From positions 2,551,001 to 2,615,000 of the forward strand of contig NC_134029.1 in NCBI RefSeq assembly GCF_964204645.1: 64,000 bases of DNA. Direction: 5' to 3'. The DNA is from Tubulanus polymorphus (lineage: Eukaryota > Nemertea > Palaeonemertea > Tubulaniformes > Tubulanidae). Under the pieces are notes generated by a model. The model made no database searches, had not been told where the DNA came from, and saw only the letters and a program-made list of their open reading frames with translations. Made by a program: the position numbers and the translations under genes. Shown piece after piece: positions 46,701-51,595 of the stretch (position 1 is its first letter; every line of letters begins with the position of its first letter).

Positions 46701-49100
46701 GTTGTAAGTTTAATTATGACTGTTAGCCTGCGCTCCGATCCTCCTAATCCCGAACTCTGTGCCGAGAATTTCTGCAATTTTAAATACTTTTAACTGTGGT
46801 CAAGGTTTATTCAGCTGCTATCCTGTGCGTACAGCGGCGTATGTCATTTTTATCACGCTATGGTCTTATCCTTCAATAAATGTGCCAGTGAATTTATCAA
46901 CTTTTTTACATGTTTGATAAATTTCTTATGACGACGTGTTCTCTGTGTTGAATGTGTGCTGATCTTCTGACAGAAAAAGCATGAAAAAGTTGAATTTCTT
47001 TTTTCACTTTTGAAATATGATATAAGAGTTTTTCTACCCCTAAACCCTTAATTGTCCTACTTATTTTATATGTTGTAATCATTGATTTACTTTTACTAAA
47101 CCATTTGAAATTATCTGATTTTACAGTCCAAATCGGTTGCTTAGAAAATACAGAAAATTTGTTTTTCAGTTCGAAAACCGTTTTTCTTATTTGAGATTAC
47201 TTAAATGACCATTTTCAATATATATTTTCATTTTGCTTGAAATAGTGAAAGGTGGCAATGCTTTGACAGGTTTGTGTCAATTGTTGTGATTGATTCATTT
47301 CTTTTCATTTTCACACTCAAAAAATTACTTCAAATTCCGCATTCAGTGCCACAGTTCTGAGAGTAGAAATAAAAGACCCAGAACTATGGAACTGGGTCAT
47401 GTTTTCGTGTATACCTGTCACTATTGGAAAGATTAAAGTAGATATTTTTAGGAAAAAAAATCTGTCAGTGTCTTCGAAATTGTTTTTGTCTTAGTGGTTG
47501 ATCTCTATACATAGCAGTCATTATATATATGTTGAATATGTTTGTCTTTGTCCATTTATGAATGATCAAAGGTGATTGGTGATTAGCACTCTCTGGGATT
47601 GGGTTGTGCAATCAAAGTGATTACAAATGAAAAAAAGAATTACAAATGAATATATATTTATCTGTCATGTCCGTGTATCTGGTGTTGGCTCGAATTTGAA
47701 TGAAAAATAACTCATAATCCTAAAATCTGAAACTGATATTTCAGTTTATCATTATGAAGCAGAAGGTGCAATGTTGGAGTACGGGTAGGGAATGGGGCAA
47801 ATCGTCAGGTCCTTATGGTCAACTCACTCCGCCCTTGCTGCACAGCTTATAAAGATCACCACTAAGTGTAGAGTTGTTTGTATACTTGTTGTTTATAGGT
47901 GTCACGCTTGAGTTATAGCTTCTACATGTATTGTATACTGATAAATGACCACAAGAATTTGGCTTAATTATTAATTCATGAATCCTTTGAAGTAAAATAC
48001 TGCAACTATCGCCATACAGTAGACTCCCTGCTTGCTTCAGACTGCCGCATGCCCTGGACTTAGTGAAAATGTTTAAGATTATCCATATGCAATTTGATAT
48101 GATGATGATGTCCCATCCCTGTTCCTCCGACTACCCGTTGGAATTCACTCGCCTCTCGGAGAAAATTAATTGGGTCCCATAAGATTCGAGGCAAGTTAAA
48201 TATATAACTGAGACAAGTGGAGTCTACTGTAGATCCAAGGCTTGTGTGCAGTCTACTGTAGATCAAAGACAAGCACTCAGTGTACTGTAAATCAGAGGAA
48301 AACCCTGTACATTTGAAGAAATGTTATATTTCTGTATTTCTATATGATATACATTGCTATATAATATAATTTTATTTCTATAACTAGGATACCACTGGGA
48401 TACGTCTGACTGGGCTCCGAAAAACGTTCTGTCGAATATTTCCGAACTTCCGGTGAAAGAGGTGCGCGACGATAGCCGCAGCAGCGGACGAAATAGCAAC
48501 GAATCAAATCTTCCTCGCGACCTAGCGAAAAATCATCTTCACCACGACGACGACGATGAGGACGATATTCAAACGGACGATAACCTCGATTCGGAATACG
48601 TCGGTGATTCGGAATATCCGGACGATCTCGAATCGGACGCGGAGGTGTTCGCGCGAGATTCGCCGCAATTAAACGAACCGTTGTTAAATCAGAACGGTTT
48701 AACGTACGACGATTTACCGCGACGTGATTATAACGTTCATCCGAATCAGTATTTACCGAGTTATAGTTACTCGATACCGTCGATGATAGACGAGCCGGGT
48801 CTACGAGTCGTCGATATCGACGCCGCGCGATACGACGCTCGAAACGCGCGAAATCCGAACGAAATCATGACCGATACGGACGGTGAGATTCTAGACGACG
48901 GCGACTCGATCGCGGACGACGTCAGTTACGCGGGGAATTTCACGTCTGCGAACGTTTCTATGTCGGACGTTTCCGTTTCCGGATTGTGCGCGATTGAAGA
49001 CAGTGAATTCCCGATGACTAGTGATAATGATAGCGATGATGATGAAAATCGCGCGGCCGCTACTCATCTTATCGGTTCTCATCTTCATTCGCAAGTTTGA
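1318..49100 (+). CDS. FAT1/2/3: FAT1/2/3-type giant protocadherin, 3' part (30 exons), 5' end outside window
   Basis: Thirty exons with GT-AG borders and matching phases join into 3,559 codons plus TGA; exon lengths sum to 10,682 nt, and two of these finish a codon begun upstream. Order along the fragment: about 25 cadherin repeats (residues 1-2590, linkers of the DxNDNxP type), a basic RHRRKR site (2591-2596), EGF (about 2695-2745), laminin G (about 2760-2940), four EGFs (about 2948-3100, the last calcium-binding, DIDEC), a transmembrane helix (3112-3133) and a 426-residue cytoplasmic tail. This is the layout of vertebrate FAT1/2/3 and fly Fat-like, not of FAT4/Fat or Dachsous. From memory of FAT1, repeats, linkers and tail blocks such as KPSWD and YHWDTSDW are collinear, and about 1,000 N-terminal residues with the signal peptide are missing on the left. 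Family role: an adhesion receptor at the cell surface acting in planar polarity, actin organisation and growth control. Single-copy co-orthology with FAT1/2/3 is inferred. Confidence 0.95.
1936..1962. repeat. (CT)n microsatellite
   Basis: About 13 uninterrupted CT dinucleotides inside a FAT-like intron. Confidence 0.95.
2833..2853. repeat. poly-C tract
   Basis: A C run interrupted by one T, intronic. Length is likely to vary or be misassembled. Confidence 0.9.
6928..6989 (+). CDS. FAT1/2/3: FAT-like exon b (62 nt)
   Basis: A short exon, acceptor ttgcag and donor gtaaga, phase 1 in and phase 0 out. It supplies the GIITTKRRLDRERQEEHILE stretch (residues 105-125) that completes the repeat begun in the previous exon. 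It is too short to be seen as an ORF; the cadherin LDRE motif and phase fit on both sides support it. Confidence 0.9.
11479..11626. repeat. GGGAGTTAGGTAGG-type minisatellite
   Basis: Imperfect purine-rich tandem array built from gggagttaggtagg-like units of variable length, within the 11.4-kb intron. Confidence 0.85.
13300..13535 (-). mobile_element. tRNA-derived SINE, copy 1
   Basis: On the minus strand about 13,358-13,420 reads as a tRNA-like head: GGTGGGTTAGTGGTTAGCATG (A-box region) and GTTCAAATCCC (B box). The unrelated body continues at 13,440-13,535 with a ctggtcagtg...gaccagtcaggtgtg signature shared with the copy at 16.2 kb. No tRNA cloverleaf is intact, so it is a SINE rather than a tRNA gene. 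Borders are approximate. Confidence 0.75.
16200..16410 (-). mobile_element. tRNA-derived SINE, copy 2
   Basis: Same orientation and order as the copy at 13.3 kb: minus-strand tRNA-like head at about 16,256-16,318 (GGTAGGGTAGTGGTTAACATG and GTTCCAATCCC), then the ctggtcagtg/gaccagtcaggtgtg body. The copies differ at many positions, so both are old. The ORF at 16,117-16,455 is a by-product of this element. Confidence 0.75.
17057..17344. repeat. 32-bp minisatellite, nine copies
   Basis: Nine head-to-tail copies of a 32-bp unit beginning gaggtatatatcagtacccc and ending ctactggggga. Copies 3, 5 and 7 carry tatccc instead of tacccc, giving a partial 64-bp higher-order pattern; copy 8 has two further changes. 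Because 32 is not a multiple of 3, all three frames alternate in one open frame (17,027-17,308), which I do not regard as a gene. Confidence 0.97.
18369..18677 (+). CDS. FAT1/2/3: FAT-like exon c (cadherin repeats)
   Basis: Acceptor atttcag, donor gtaagt, 103 whole codons, phase 0 on both sides (residues 126-228). Finishes a repeat with NDGGTPE and linker DINDHAPKF, then begins the next (DADIGPNG, FSIDPKTGEV). It lies beyond the 11.4-kb intron, yet the repeat reads through without a gap. Confidence 0.93.
18701..18746. repeat. short tandem duplication around GGTGGCGCCA
   Basis: A unit of about 27 bp (gggtggcgccactgacgcgg) occurs twice with small differences inside the 114-bp intron 18678-18791, just after the donor. 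The palindrome TGGCGCCA is the shared core. Confidence 0.8.
18792..19005 (+). CDS. FAT1/2/3: FAT-like exon d (degenerate linker)
   Basis: Acceptor ttttcag, donor gtaaaa, phase 0 in and phase 1 out (residues 229-299). ANDNGRPQKKST ends a repeat, and the linker that follows (about residues 248-258, ending in SPPIFEL) has no DxNDN calcium motif. The next repeat starts with VLENDPIGH. FAT1 also lacks the calcium motif at this linker (recalled, not computed). Confidence 0.9.
19006..20527. other. FAT-like intron
   Basis: No gene seen. A CpG-containing stretch at about 19,525-19,610 stands out from the AT-rich surroundings but matches nothing I recognise. Confidence 0.6.
20528..20667 (+). CDS. FAT1/2/3: FAT-like exon e (NAGNAG acceptor)
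   Basis: Residues 300-346, phase 1 in and phase 0 out, donor gtaagt. FSINPESG, ERLDWE and VTDGVF are ordinary cadherin positions. The acceptor is a tandem TAGTAG; using the second AG would start the exon at 20531 and delete one residue (V) without changing frame. Confidence 0.88.
20668..24510. other. FAT-like intron, 3.8 kb
   Basis: C-rich tract at 20,691-20,709 close to the donor and a long pyrimidine-rich tract at 24,180-24,282. The open frames at 22,811-23,102 overlap on both strands and have no family features. No exon recognised. Confidence 0.6.
24180..24282. repeat. pyrimidine-rich (CT) tract
   Basis: About 100 bp of nearly pure C/T with embedded (CT)n on the plus strand, 230 bp upstream of a FAT-like exon. 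Confidence 0.85.
24511..24721 (+). CDS. FAT1/2/3: FAT-like exon f (cadherin repeat)
   Basis: Acceptor taatcgcag, donor gtatgt, phase 0 in and phase 1 out (residues 347-416). Contains linker GDINDNRPEF, then EIAENTRDG, AIDKDKDN and FSIDSRTG. Confidence 0.93.
24722..25176. other. FAT-like intron, 455 bp
   Basis: Nothing recognised. A reading frame stays open into it from the preceding exon until 24,858, but without cadherin character past the donor. Confidence 0.6.
25177..25452 (+). CDS. FAT1/2/3: FAT-like exon g (cadherin repeats)
   Basis: Acceptor ttttatag, donor gtaaaa, phase 1 on both sides (residues 417-508). LLDHEAISRHEL and VRDQGVPSKR end one repeat; DHNDHAPEF is the linker; ETAALGTS and DRDKGDNA begin the next. 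This is one of the segments closest to vertebrate FAT1. Confidence 0.94.
25453..27006. other. FAT-like intron with interspersed repeat
   Basis: The 3' half (about 26,510-27,000) has words such as gggccagttgctaaaatg, cagcaactggtccccag and caactgggccc, the dispersed fold-back family also seen at 28.6, 32.8, 38.8, 41.2 and 42.2 kb. The minus-strand 82-residue frame at 26,516-26,764 is part of this repeat. Confidence 0.6.
27007..28502 (+). CDS. FAT1/2/3: FAT-like exon h, largest exon (about five cadherin repeats)
   Basis: 1,496 nt, acceptor ttttgcag, donor gtgaga, phase 1 in and phase 0 out (residues 509-1007). Five linkers: TISDNAPPKF, DVNDNKPEF, DVNDSPPRF, a motif-free one ending SGLKF, and DVNDNAPMF. 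The first and fourth lack full calcium motifs. Codon use is rich in CpG (tcg, gcg, cgc), unlike the smaller exons that follow. Confidence 0.96.
28503..28811. other. FAT-like intron containing dispersed repeat
   Basis: Positions about 28,580-28,715 contain aactgggcccagaggctcat and two copies of a (c)ttaagactagtctaagc-like word, matching the repeat at 32,839-33,026. Confidence 0.7.
28812..29001 (+). CDS. FAT1/2/3: FAT-like exon i
   Basis: Acceptor ttttaag, residues 1008-1070, phase 0 in and phase 1 out. TAIDADIGLNAEV, INDFTGEL and VIAEDKG fit one cadherin repeat. The donor (AAAG|gtttga) is weak; I chose it because it restores EDKG-FPRRQSK across a 109-nt intron, and reading on would hit a stop at 29046. 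Confidence 0.82.
29111..29332 (+). CDS. FAT1/2/3: FAT-like exon j (non-canonical linker)
   Basis: Acceptor atttcag, donor gtaggt, phase 1 on both sides (residues 1071-1144). Only one of three frames stays open, and it reads KATVPLRVINRGTPLF, a linker without DxNDN, then the repeat start LRENSPLHS. A second AG (ccccag, 29115-29120) is out of phase with the chosen donor. Confidence 0.85.
29333..31137. other. FAT-like intron, 1.8 kb
   Basis: AT-rich and without recognisable coding or repeat structure. The Ser/Phe-rich 101-residue frame at 29,989-30,294 includes a hydrophobic stretch but no splice or family support. Confidence 0.55.
31138..31259 (+). CDS. FAT1/2/3: FAT-like exon k
   Basis: Acceptor tgtttag, donor gtaaga, phase 1 in and phase 0 out (residues 1145-1185). 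ADRLDYE and RATDTLTGAYAEVPV match the corresponding repeat of FAT1, which also has the unusual TDSLTGAHAEV form. Confidence 0.92.
31331..31356 (-). repeat. tRNA-like B-box fragment (SINE remnant)
   Basis: On the minus strand the segment reads GGTTCGAATCCCAGCTGGGGG, a B-box and acceptor-side remnant. No matching A box is evident, so this is probably a 5'-truncated SINE inside the 146-bp intron 31260-31405. Confidence 0.45.
31406..32216 (+). CDS. FAT1/2/3: FAT-like exon l (about three cadherin repeats)
   Basis: Acceptor gttgcag, donor gtacgt, phase 0 in and phase 1 out (residues 1186-1455). Linkers DVNDNIPSF, DLNDNAPQF and a degenerate SSNHYAPVF. A LNVSVTDGVF stretch sits before the degenerate linker, as in FAT1. 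Confidence 0.96.
32381..32589 (+). CDS. FAT1/2/3: FAT-like exon m
   Basis: Acceptor tgttccag, donor gtaagt, phase 1 in and phase 0 out (residues 1456-1525). KRLDYEVK, linker DVNDNSPKF, then the start of the next repeat (RGTAHPDTMV). Confidence 0.92.
32663..32807 (+). CDS. FAT1/2/3: FAT-like exon n
   Basis: Acceptor atttcag, donor gtaaaa, phase 0 in and phase 1 out (residues 1526-1573). RATDADSGDNAVLEYSI is a standard cadherin core. It follows a 73-nt intron, close to the smallest in the gene. Confidence 0.9.
32839..33026. mobile_element. MITE-like element with short inverted ends
   Basis: The ends cagtccagttgcac and gtgcaactgagtccag form a terminal inverted repeat of about 10 bp. The interior holds a direct duplication of about 45 bp (caactyaagaccagtctaag). 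It nearly fills the 318-bp intron 32808-33125. Related sequences occur in at least five other introns of the gene. No coding capacity. Confidence 0.65.
33037..33073. repeat. (AAT)n microsatellite
   Basis: About 12 AAT units next to the MITE-like element. Confidence 0.95.
33126..34186 (+). CDS. FAT1/2/3: FAT-like exon o (about four cadherin repeats)
   Basis: 1,061 nt, phase 1 in and phase 0 out, donor gttagt (residues 1574-1927). Linkers: a motif-free one (ISPPFF), DLNDNTPEF, DLNDEPPVF and DANDNDPVC; the last, with Cys in place of Phe, is shared with FAT1. The acceptor is CAGAAG, so an alternative start at 33129 would drop one residue. Confidence 0.95.
34299..34387. repeat. fold-back element, about 36-bp arms
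   Basis: Left arm 34,299-34,334 and right arm 34,351-34,387 are imperfect reverse complements; the shared core is gaaggttaactaga and gtacgaaag. The spacer is only about 16 bp, so the RNA would form a hairpin. Confidence 0.8.
34723..34864. mobile_element. fold-back element with CGAAAC stem-loop
   Basis: Twelve-bp perfect inverted ends (TCAAAACCCGCT and AGCGGGTTTTGA). The interior (attaaatccagaattaaaagacgcgttgtttcg) is clearly related to the interior of the 57.0-57.2 kb element. Minus-strand 34,821-34,788 is a 34-nt stem-loop ending CGAAACAACG. Confidence 0.7.
35018..35560 (+). CDS. FAT1/2/3: FAT-like exon p (cadherin repeats)
   Basis: Acceptor gtttcag, donor gtacat, 181 whole codons, phase 0 (residues 1928-2108). 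KPEDIPVGSF, KAADGGGRFC and linker DVNDNAPRF; the GGGRFC motif is characteristic of this repeat in FAT1-3. Confidence 0.95.
35807..36044 (+). CDS. FAT1/2/3: FAT-like exon q
   Basis: Acceptor tttgtag, donor gtgatt, phase 0 in and phase 1 out (residues 2109-2187). GTPRRTGSTT, linker DVNDNPPMF, then SIAGGNEQMKF. Confidence 0.93.
36153..36367 (+). CDS. FAT1/2/3: FAT-like exon r
   Basis: Acceptor ttctag, phase 1 in and phase 0 out (residues 2188-2259). GDLDYEVNKEYFL, DKGSPPL, linker DINDNSPIF, then the repeat start VKENVNIGE. The donor CAG|gttcgc is non-optimal; it is chosen because IIQ joins VEASDADS in the next exon across a 74-nt intron. Confidence 0.88.
36442..36573 (+). CDS. FAT1/2/3: FAT-like exon s
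   Basis: 44 whole codons, acceptor gtttcag, donor gtaacc, phase 0 (residues 2260-2303). EASDADSPLYSKVTYRL and IDSDTGYISLSATLNREQ are one cadherin repeat body. Confidence 0.9.
36739..36882 (+). CDS. FAT1/2/3: FAT-like exon t
   Basis: 48 whole codons, acceptor tttatag, donor gtatga, phase 0 (residues 2304-2351). AEDSGKPALMTEA and linker DVNDNPPVF, then the first strand of the penultimate repeat. Confidence 0.9.
36883..39239. other. FAT-like intron, 2.4 kb
   Basis: Holds a (GAT)n microsatellite and, at about 38,806-38,900, a segment bounded by agttgcca and tgtgcaact that belongs to the dispersed fold-back family. A short inverted pair around 38,245-38,330 (ccccgatgag/ctcatcgggg) is also present. 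No exon recognised. Confidence 0.6.
37732..37763. repeat. (GAT)n microsatellite
   Basis: About ten GAT units in a FAT-like intron. Confidence 0.95.
39240..40278 (+). CDS. FAT1/2/3: FAT-like exon u (last cadherin repeats and membrane-proximal stalk)
   Basis: 1,039 nt, acceptor attttag, donor gtaaga, phase 0 in and phase 1 out (residues 2352-2697). TDDDLPPNGEPFSYEI and the linker EESSFPPSV identify the last two FAT cadherin repeats; SLNVSVSDGKF ends the last one. A non-cadherin region follows (DEFLSKYSRKF, about 110 residues, as in FAT1), containing the basic site RHRRKR at 39957-39974 and ending in the Cys-rich CKEDSC and CECKEHFG. Confidence 0.95.
40490..40672 (+). CDS. FAT1/2/3: FAT-like exon v (EGF 1)
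   Basis: Acceptor gaacag, donor gtagat, phase 1 on both sides (residues 2698-2758). Six cysteines in EGF spacing (DCSKNPC, TCVADK, YFCICPEGKTGEKC). A single EGF before the laminin G domain is the FAT1-3 arrangement. Confidence 0.92.
40864..41021 (+). CDS. FAT1/2/3: FAT-like exon w (laminin G, first half)
   Basis: Acceptor tattag, donor gtaaga, phase 1 in and phase 0 out (residues 2759-2811). MTFSGTSYSLWEL, RIDFFIRT and AVIMYVNN are the first beta-strands of a laminin G sandwich. Confidence 0.9.
41022..41352. other. FAT-like intron with dispersed repeat
   Basis: About 41,130-41,265 carries cctggtcttaagttgt, ttggtcttaaacttgag and catctggcccctg, degraded members of the dispersed family. Nothing else seen. 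Confidence 0.55.
41353..41761 (+). CDS. FAT1/2/3: FAT-like exon x (laminin G, second half)
   Basis: Acceptor attcag, donor gtaatg, phase 0 in and phase 1 out (residues 2812-2947). VNDGQWHRITLE, FFGAE and GFDGCMKDMFVNG are laminin G hallmarks, ending with the second half-cystine (NFGC). The frame stays open 71 nt past the donor by chance. Confidence 0.92.
41995..42144 (+). CDS. FAT1/2/3: FAT-like exon y (EGF 2 and start of EGF 3)
   Basis: Phase 1 on both sides, donor gtatgg (residues 2948-2997). CRSQPCRNGGTC to CTVRYQGTKC is one EGF; MPCTSNPCLNGG starts the next. The acceptor is TAGCAG; using the first AG (exon from 41992) would add one residue, an alanine. Confidence 0.9.
42217..42277. repeat. 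short palindromic repeat (dispersed family)
   Basis: Arms caggggccaggtgcatag (42,217-42,234) and ctatgcaactggcccctg (42,260-42,277) pair at 17 of 18 positions across a 25-nt loop containing actggtcttgc. This looks like the minimal form of the family at 32.8 kb. Confidence 0.85.
42387..42551 (+). CDS. FAT1/2/3: FAT-like exon z (EGF 3 end, EGF 4)
   Basis: Acceptor tttgtag, donor gtcagt, phase 1 on both sides (residues 2998-3052). ICKCTVPFTGKNC closes EGF 3; CKPNPCRNNGIC and LCRCKGHKG make most of EGF 4. Confidence 0.91.
42679..42870 (+). CDS. FAT1/2/3: FAT-like exon aa (calcium-binding EGF 5)
   Basis: Acceptor tttgtag, donor gtttgt, phase 1 on both sides (residues 3053-3116). DDIDEC at the start and CINLAGSFRCNC fit the calcium-binding EGF consensus with a candidate hydroxylated Asn. 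The exon ends with a juxtamembrane stretch and the first residues of the membrane helix (IIGIS). Confidence 0.93.
43042..43551 (+). CDS. FAT1/2/3: FAT-like exon ab (transmembrane helix and proximal cytoplasmic tail)
   Basis: Acceptor ttttccag, donor gtaagt, phase 1 on both sides (residues 3117-3286). Begins with 17 Val/Ile/Ala/Leu residues at 43042-43091, then the stop-transfer RRYRKKNRDR. The cytoplasmic part carries IPARPLSYAPGG, AIYTPEFLQNL and IRKPSWDNEY, blocks that recur in FAT1 (VPVRPISYTP, KPSWDFDY, recalled). Confidence 0.94.
43552..44416. other. FAT-like intron with possible SINE head
   Basis: Plus-strand 43,800-43,865 (ggctcggtggtctagtgaaa ... gggtttgcatactgatc) resembles a decayed tRNA-like SINE head with A- and B-box remnants. 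A telomere-like run of gggttaggg words at about 43,676-43,765 is too irregular to be a telomeric repeat. No exon seen. Confidence 0.5.
44417..44524 (+). CDS. FAT1/2/3: FAT-like exon ac (cytoplasmic)
   Basis: 108 nt, acceptor tttctag, donor gtgagt, phase 1 on both sides (residues 3287-3322). A low-complexity polar segment (NKPINKPQPDNG, ENEDDLPG) of no known fold. It keeps the frame if skipped, so it could be alternatively spliced. Confidence 0.85.
44525..48387. other. FAT-like last intron, 3.9 kb
   Basis: Separates the short polar cytoplasmic exon from the YHWDTSDW exon, the position where vertebrate FAT1 mRNAs carry alternative insertions. A possible 24-nt microexon lies at 46,098-46,121. 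Otherwise AT-rich, with no recognised repeat or gene. Confidence 0.6.
46098..46121 (+). CDS. FAT1/2/3: candidate 24-nt cytoplasmic microexon of FAT-like
   Basis: Preceded by ttctgctttcactccag and followed by gtattg, 24 nt long with phase 1 at both ends, so it would fit between the flanking phase-1 exons and insert eight residues (ANAKGKQK) before YHWDTSDW. Evidence is only splice-site likeness and phase; such a match can arise by chance in a 3.9-kb intron. Confidence 0.2.
48388..49100 (+). CDS. FAT1/2/3: FAT-like last exon (cytoplasmic tail, stop)
   Basis: Acceptor taactag, phase 1 in, TGA at 49098-49100 (residues 3323-3559). Opens with YHWDTSDWAP, nearly identical to the FAT1 block. A very acidic run (HHDDDDEDD) and a duplicated DSEY follow, then NQYLPSYSY, SMSDVSVSG and a final SHLHSQV. 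The C-terminal HSQV fits a class I PDZ ligand (S/T-x-V); FAT1 ends in HTEV. The FPPPP-type Ena/VASP site of FAT1 is not seen. Confidence 0.95.
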
Positions 49101-49513
49101 AATGTTTGAAGTTATCGAATATTAATGTTTGACGATACGACGAGTCGTACAATGAAATCTCATCTAAACAACTGAACCAAGCAACATTCATTTCAATGAA
49201 ATTTCAGGCTATTCTGATTCTATAACTAATCTCACAACGCGACAACAATTAAAGCTCACTGTTATGATGAGATTTCTATGTATCTCGATTCTTGGTTGAA
49301 CCCAATGCATGCGTTATGTATTGTCTTATAATCTAGATCAACGTATCCAGGATACGAGGTATCCATGTATCCAGGATTTACACTTCATACATTAAAACAA
49401 ACTGTTACTGAATATTGTATTACTCAACATATGTGATATGTGCACTTTGTACAGAGTGCCACCTAGTGGCCATACATTGTAAATATCTTTTAAGTACAAG
49501 TTCTTACATTTAT

Positions 49514-49541
49514 ATTATTATTATTATTATTATTATTATTA
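49514..49541. repeat. (ATT)n microsatellite
   Basis: About nine ATT units, followed by three AGT units, in the presumed FAT-like 3' UTR. Confidence 0.95.
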
Positions 49542-49729
49542 GTAGTAGTATTATCATAGATAGATTTTTAAGGTGATAATGTTTTAAGAGTTGATATCGT
49601 GTATGGAGTAATGTAGTGATTTGGACTAATTGCGGGTATTGATGAAATCAGTGTTAATATGGATGGATTCAAATTGACTAAATGACATCATTAGAATCTA
49701 AATGCACGGTGTGAAATTAGTTATTAGTC

Positions 49730-49735
49730 AATAAA
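49730..49735 (+). terminator. candidate poly(A) signal AATAAA (FAT-like, proximal)
   Basis: First canonical AATAAA downstream of the FAT-like stop codon. Use is inferred from position alone. Confidence 0.45.
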
Positions 49736-51305
49736 AGGCAATCGTTATTTTTCAACAAAGATTTCTTGGAAGATATTCTCTGTATAGCTCAGTCCACGGC
49801 TATATCTTGTTGAAACCCTGAAAAAGAATCTGTATTTCACTGATTTGACTTGTAATGTGATTCATATATATTTGTGACTTAATAATCTACATGTATTAAG
49901 CAATATACAAACGAAAACAAACATACCTTTGTAAATATTTCATTGTACTCAGGGCAATTATTGTATTGCATGCAGTTTTTAGATGTATAATTCGTTTGTG
50001 TAAGCATGAATTTTGTAATTCGTTAGACACATTTTGCTGCTGCTTCTGCGAGTTGAATTGATCTGTAAATTATAGAATGAATGATATCATCGGATGGAGT
50101 GCTTCCAAAAGAATGGCTTCATATAACTTTTAAGTTGACCTTAGGTCTTAGTCTGGTTTGTGTCCTATCCTACTGACAGTGCAGAAGGGCTTCTTGCGTG
50201 ATGCTATAGTGAGTTTTCCCAGAGGAGTCGCCAGTTATCTTGAATTAATTGAGAGTTTATTCCACTCGTTAAAAAAACAGAGCACTTTAAAAACACTGCA
50301 TGTAGTAAGCATTTGTAAATATTATTTGACACTAGCTGCTACTTGGTAAAATAGTTTTGCAAAATACATTTGCAGCAGAGTCCAGATTTGCAGTTATCAA
50401 TCTGCTGACAGTACCCCTGCTATCTTGAAGGAGGTGCTGGGCACAGGCAGCGGTTTATCTAAGCGGTACAGGCTACAGACAGCAGATTGATACCTGCTTA
50501 AGTATGACAAAATGTGTGTTTATTGTCTATGCATATTTTATTATGACCTGCACTTGAATGTAAGGATATGGCCAGTAATCTATGATGTATTATGCAACAA
50601 GAGGAAAGATTGTAAATATTGCAGTGCCTTAAATATTTGTAGTCCTCAGTAATTGTTACTGTGAAGTTTATTGTTAGAGATAGACTCTAGTTTTGCCGCA
50701 GTTGCGAGGTTTAAATCAACTAAATTTTAAACTCTTAAGGCAAATTTTACCACCTTATGATGATTTGATTGAATATGTTAATAATTTTGTGTCATTTTCT
50801 TGGACACAGCCTGGATTATGTCTGGTGGTTATTCGCAGAAATTGTTTTAAAGCGTATTTGTTTTTTATCAAACGATGTAATGTAATTTGATAGATTTCTT
50901 AATGATTTGTTAAGTGTTTATTTCCTGCTTGAAAACTGGTCATCGAAATGAAGACCTTTTAGTTCTTATCCTTTGTTTTTTGTGAGTCCATGGTGTCTAA
51001 AACGAAATCGTTTTTAATCGAAATCTAAATCGTTTTACAGTCCATGGTAAGACCAACCAGGCTTACATTCAATGTGGCATTTTGTTTACTGCATTTTGTA
51101 TCTATAACGATATCAATCATAGACTTAATTTGTGACTTAAAAAGTTATTTTCAGTCTGTGTTTTACGTTAAATTTTCGAATGATGTTTAATTTGTACTAT
51201 GTGTATGGATTTCAGACTTCATATGGGACTCACCTGGCAATGTATTGATAAAAAGTAAATATGATAAGCTTGAATATATAGGTTTTATCTCATATATTGG
51301 TAATG

Positions 51306-51311
51306 AATAAA
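51306..51311 (+). terminator. candidate poly(A) signal AATAAA (FAT-like, distal)
   Basis: Second canonical hexamer, 2.2 kb after the stop and 0.2 kb before the tRNA gene. It would give the long 3' UTR form. Confidence 0.35.
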
Positions 51312-51513
51312 GAATTAAAAATTATGTTAATTATCTATTTAGTTGGAATTTTTTATTGGTTTTTCTTGGAGGGATGACACGCAGAATACAGCATTGTTAA
51401 ACCGTTCGCCCTCCAACTGTTGTGTTGACAGCTTATGCCAGAAGCGGTTTCGTCAAGTGCAGATACAGACAGATACAGGAGCAAAATCGGCAAGAAAATA
51501 ATTGGTTAACGTG

Positions 51514-51519
51514 AAAAAA
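51514..51519 (-). terminator. Pol III terminator of tRNA-Pro
   Basis: Six T residues on the minus strand, directly after the tRNA 3' end. Confidence 0.85.
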
Positions 51520-51523
51520 TTTT

Positions 51524-51595
51524 GGGCCTGTCCGGGATTTGAACCCGGGACCTCTCGCACCCAAAGCGAGAATCATACCCCTAGACCAACAGGCC
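51524..51595 (-). tRNA. trnP-UGG: tRNA-Pro (anticodon UGG)
   Basis: A 72-nt minus-strand gene with a complete cloverleaf. The acceptor stem GGCCTGT/ACAGGCC is perfectly paired and followed by discriminator C. The D arm TGGTCTAGGGGTATGA includes the A box, the anticodon stem CTCGC/GCGAG encloses the loop TTTGGGT (anticodon TGG), and the T arm CCGGGTTCAAATCCCGG carries the B box. It is intronless. A T6 run on the minus strand (51,514-51,519), five nt past the 3' end, is the Pol III terminator. It stands alone between the FAT-like and arrestin genes and looks functional, unlike the SINE heads elsewhere in the window. Confidence 0.97.

Larger units (their letters stand above)
49101..51523 (+). 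other. FAT-like 3' UTR and intergenic spacer
   Basis: AT-rich, with no ORF of recognisable family. An (ATT)n run lies at 49,514-49,541. AATAAA occurs at 49,730-49,735 (630 nt after the stop) and at 51,306-51,311. The sequence between them has the TTTGTAAATA-rich look of untranslated RNA, so a long 3' UTR is possible. The small frames at 50,158-50,349 and 50,693-50,890 have no support. Confidence 0.6.
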
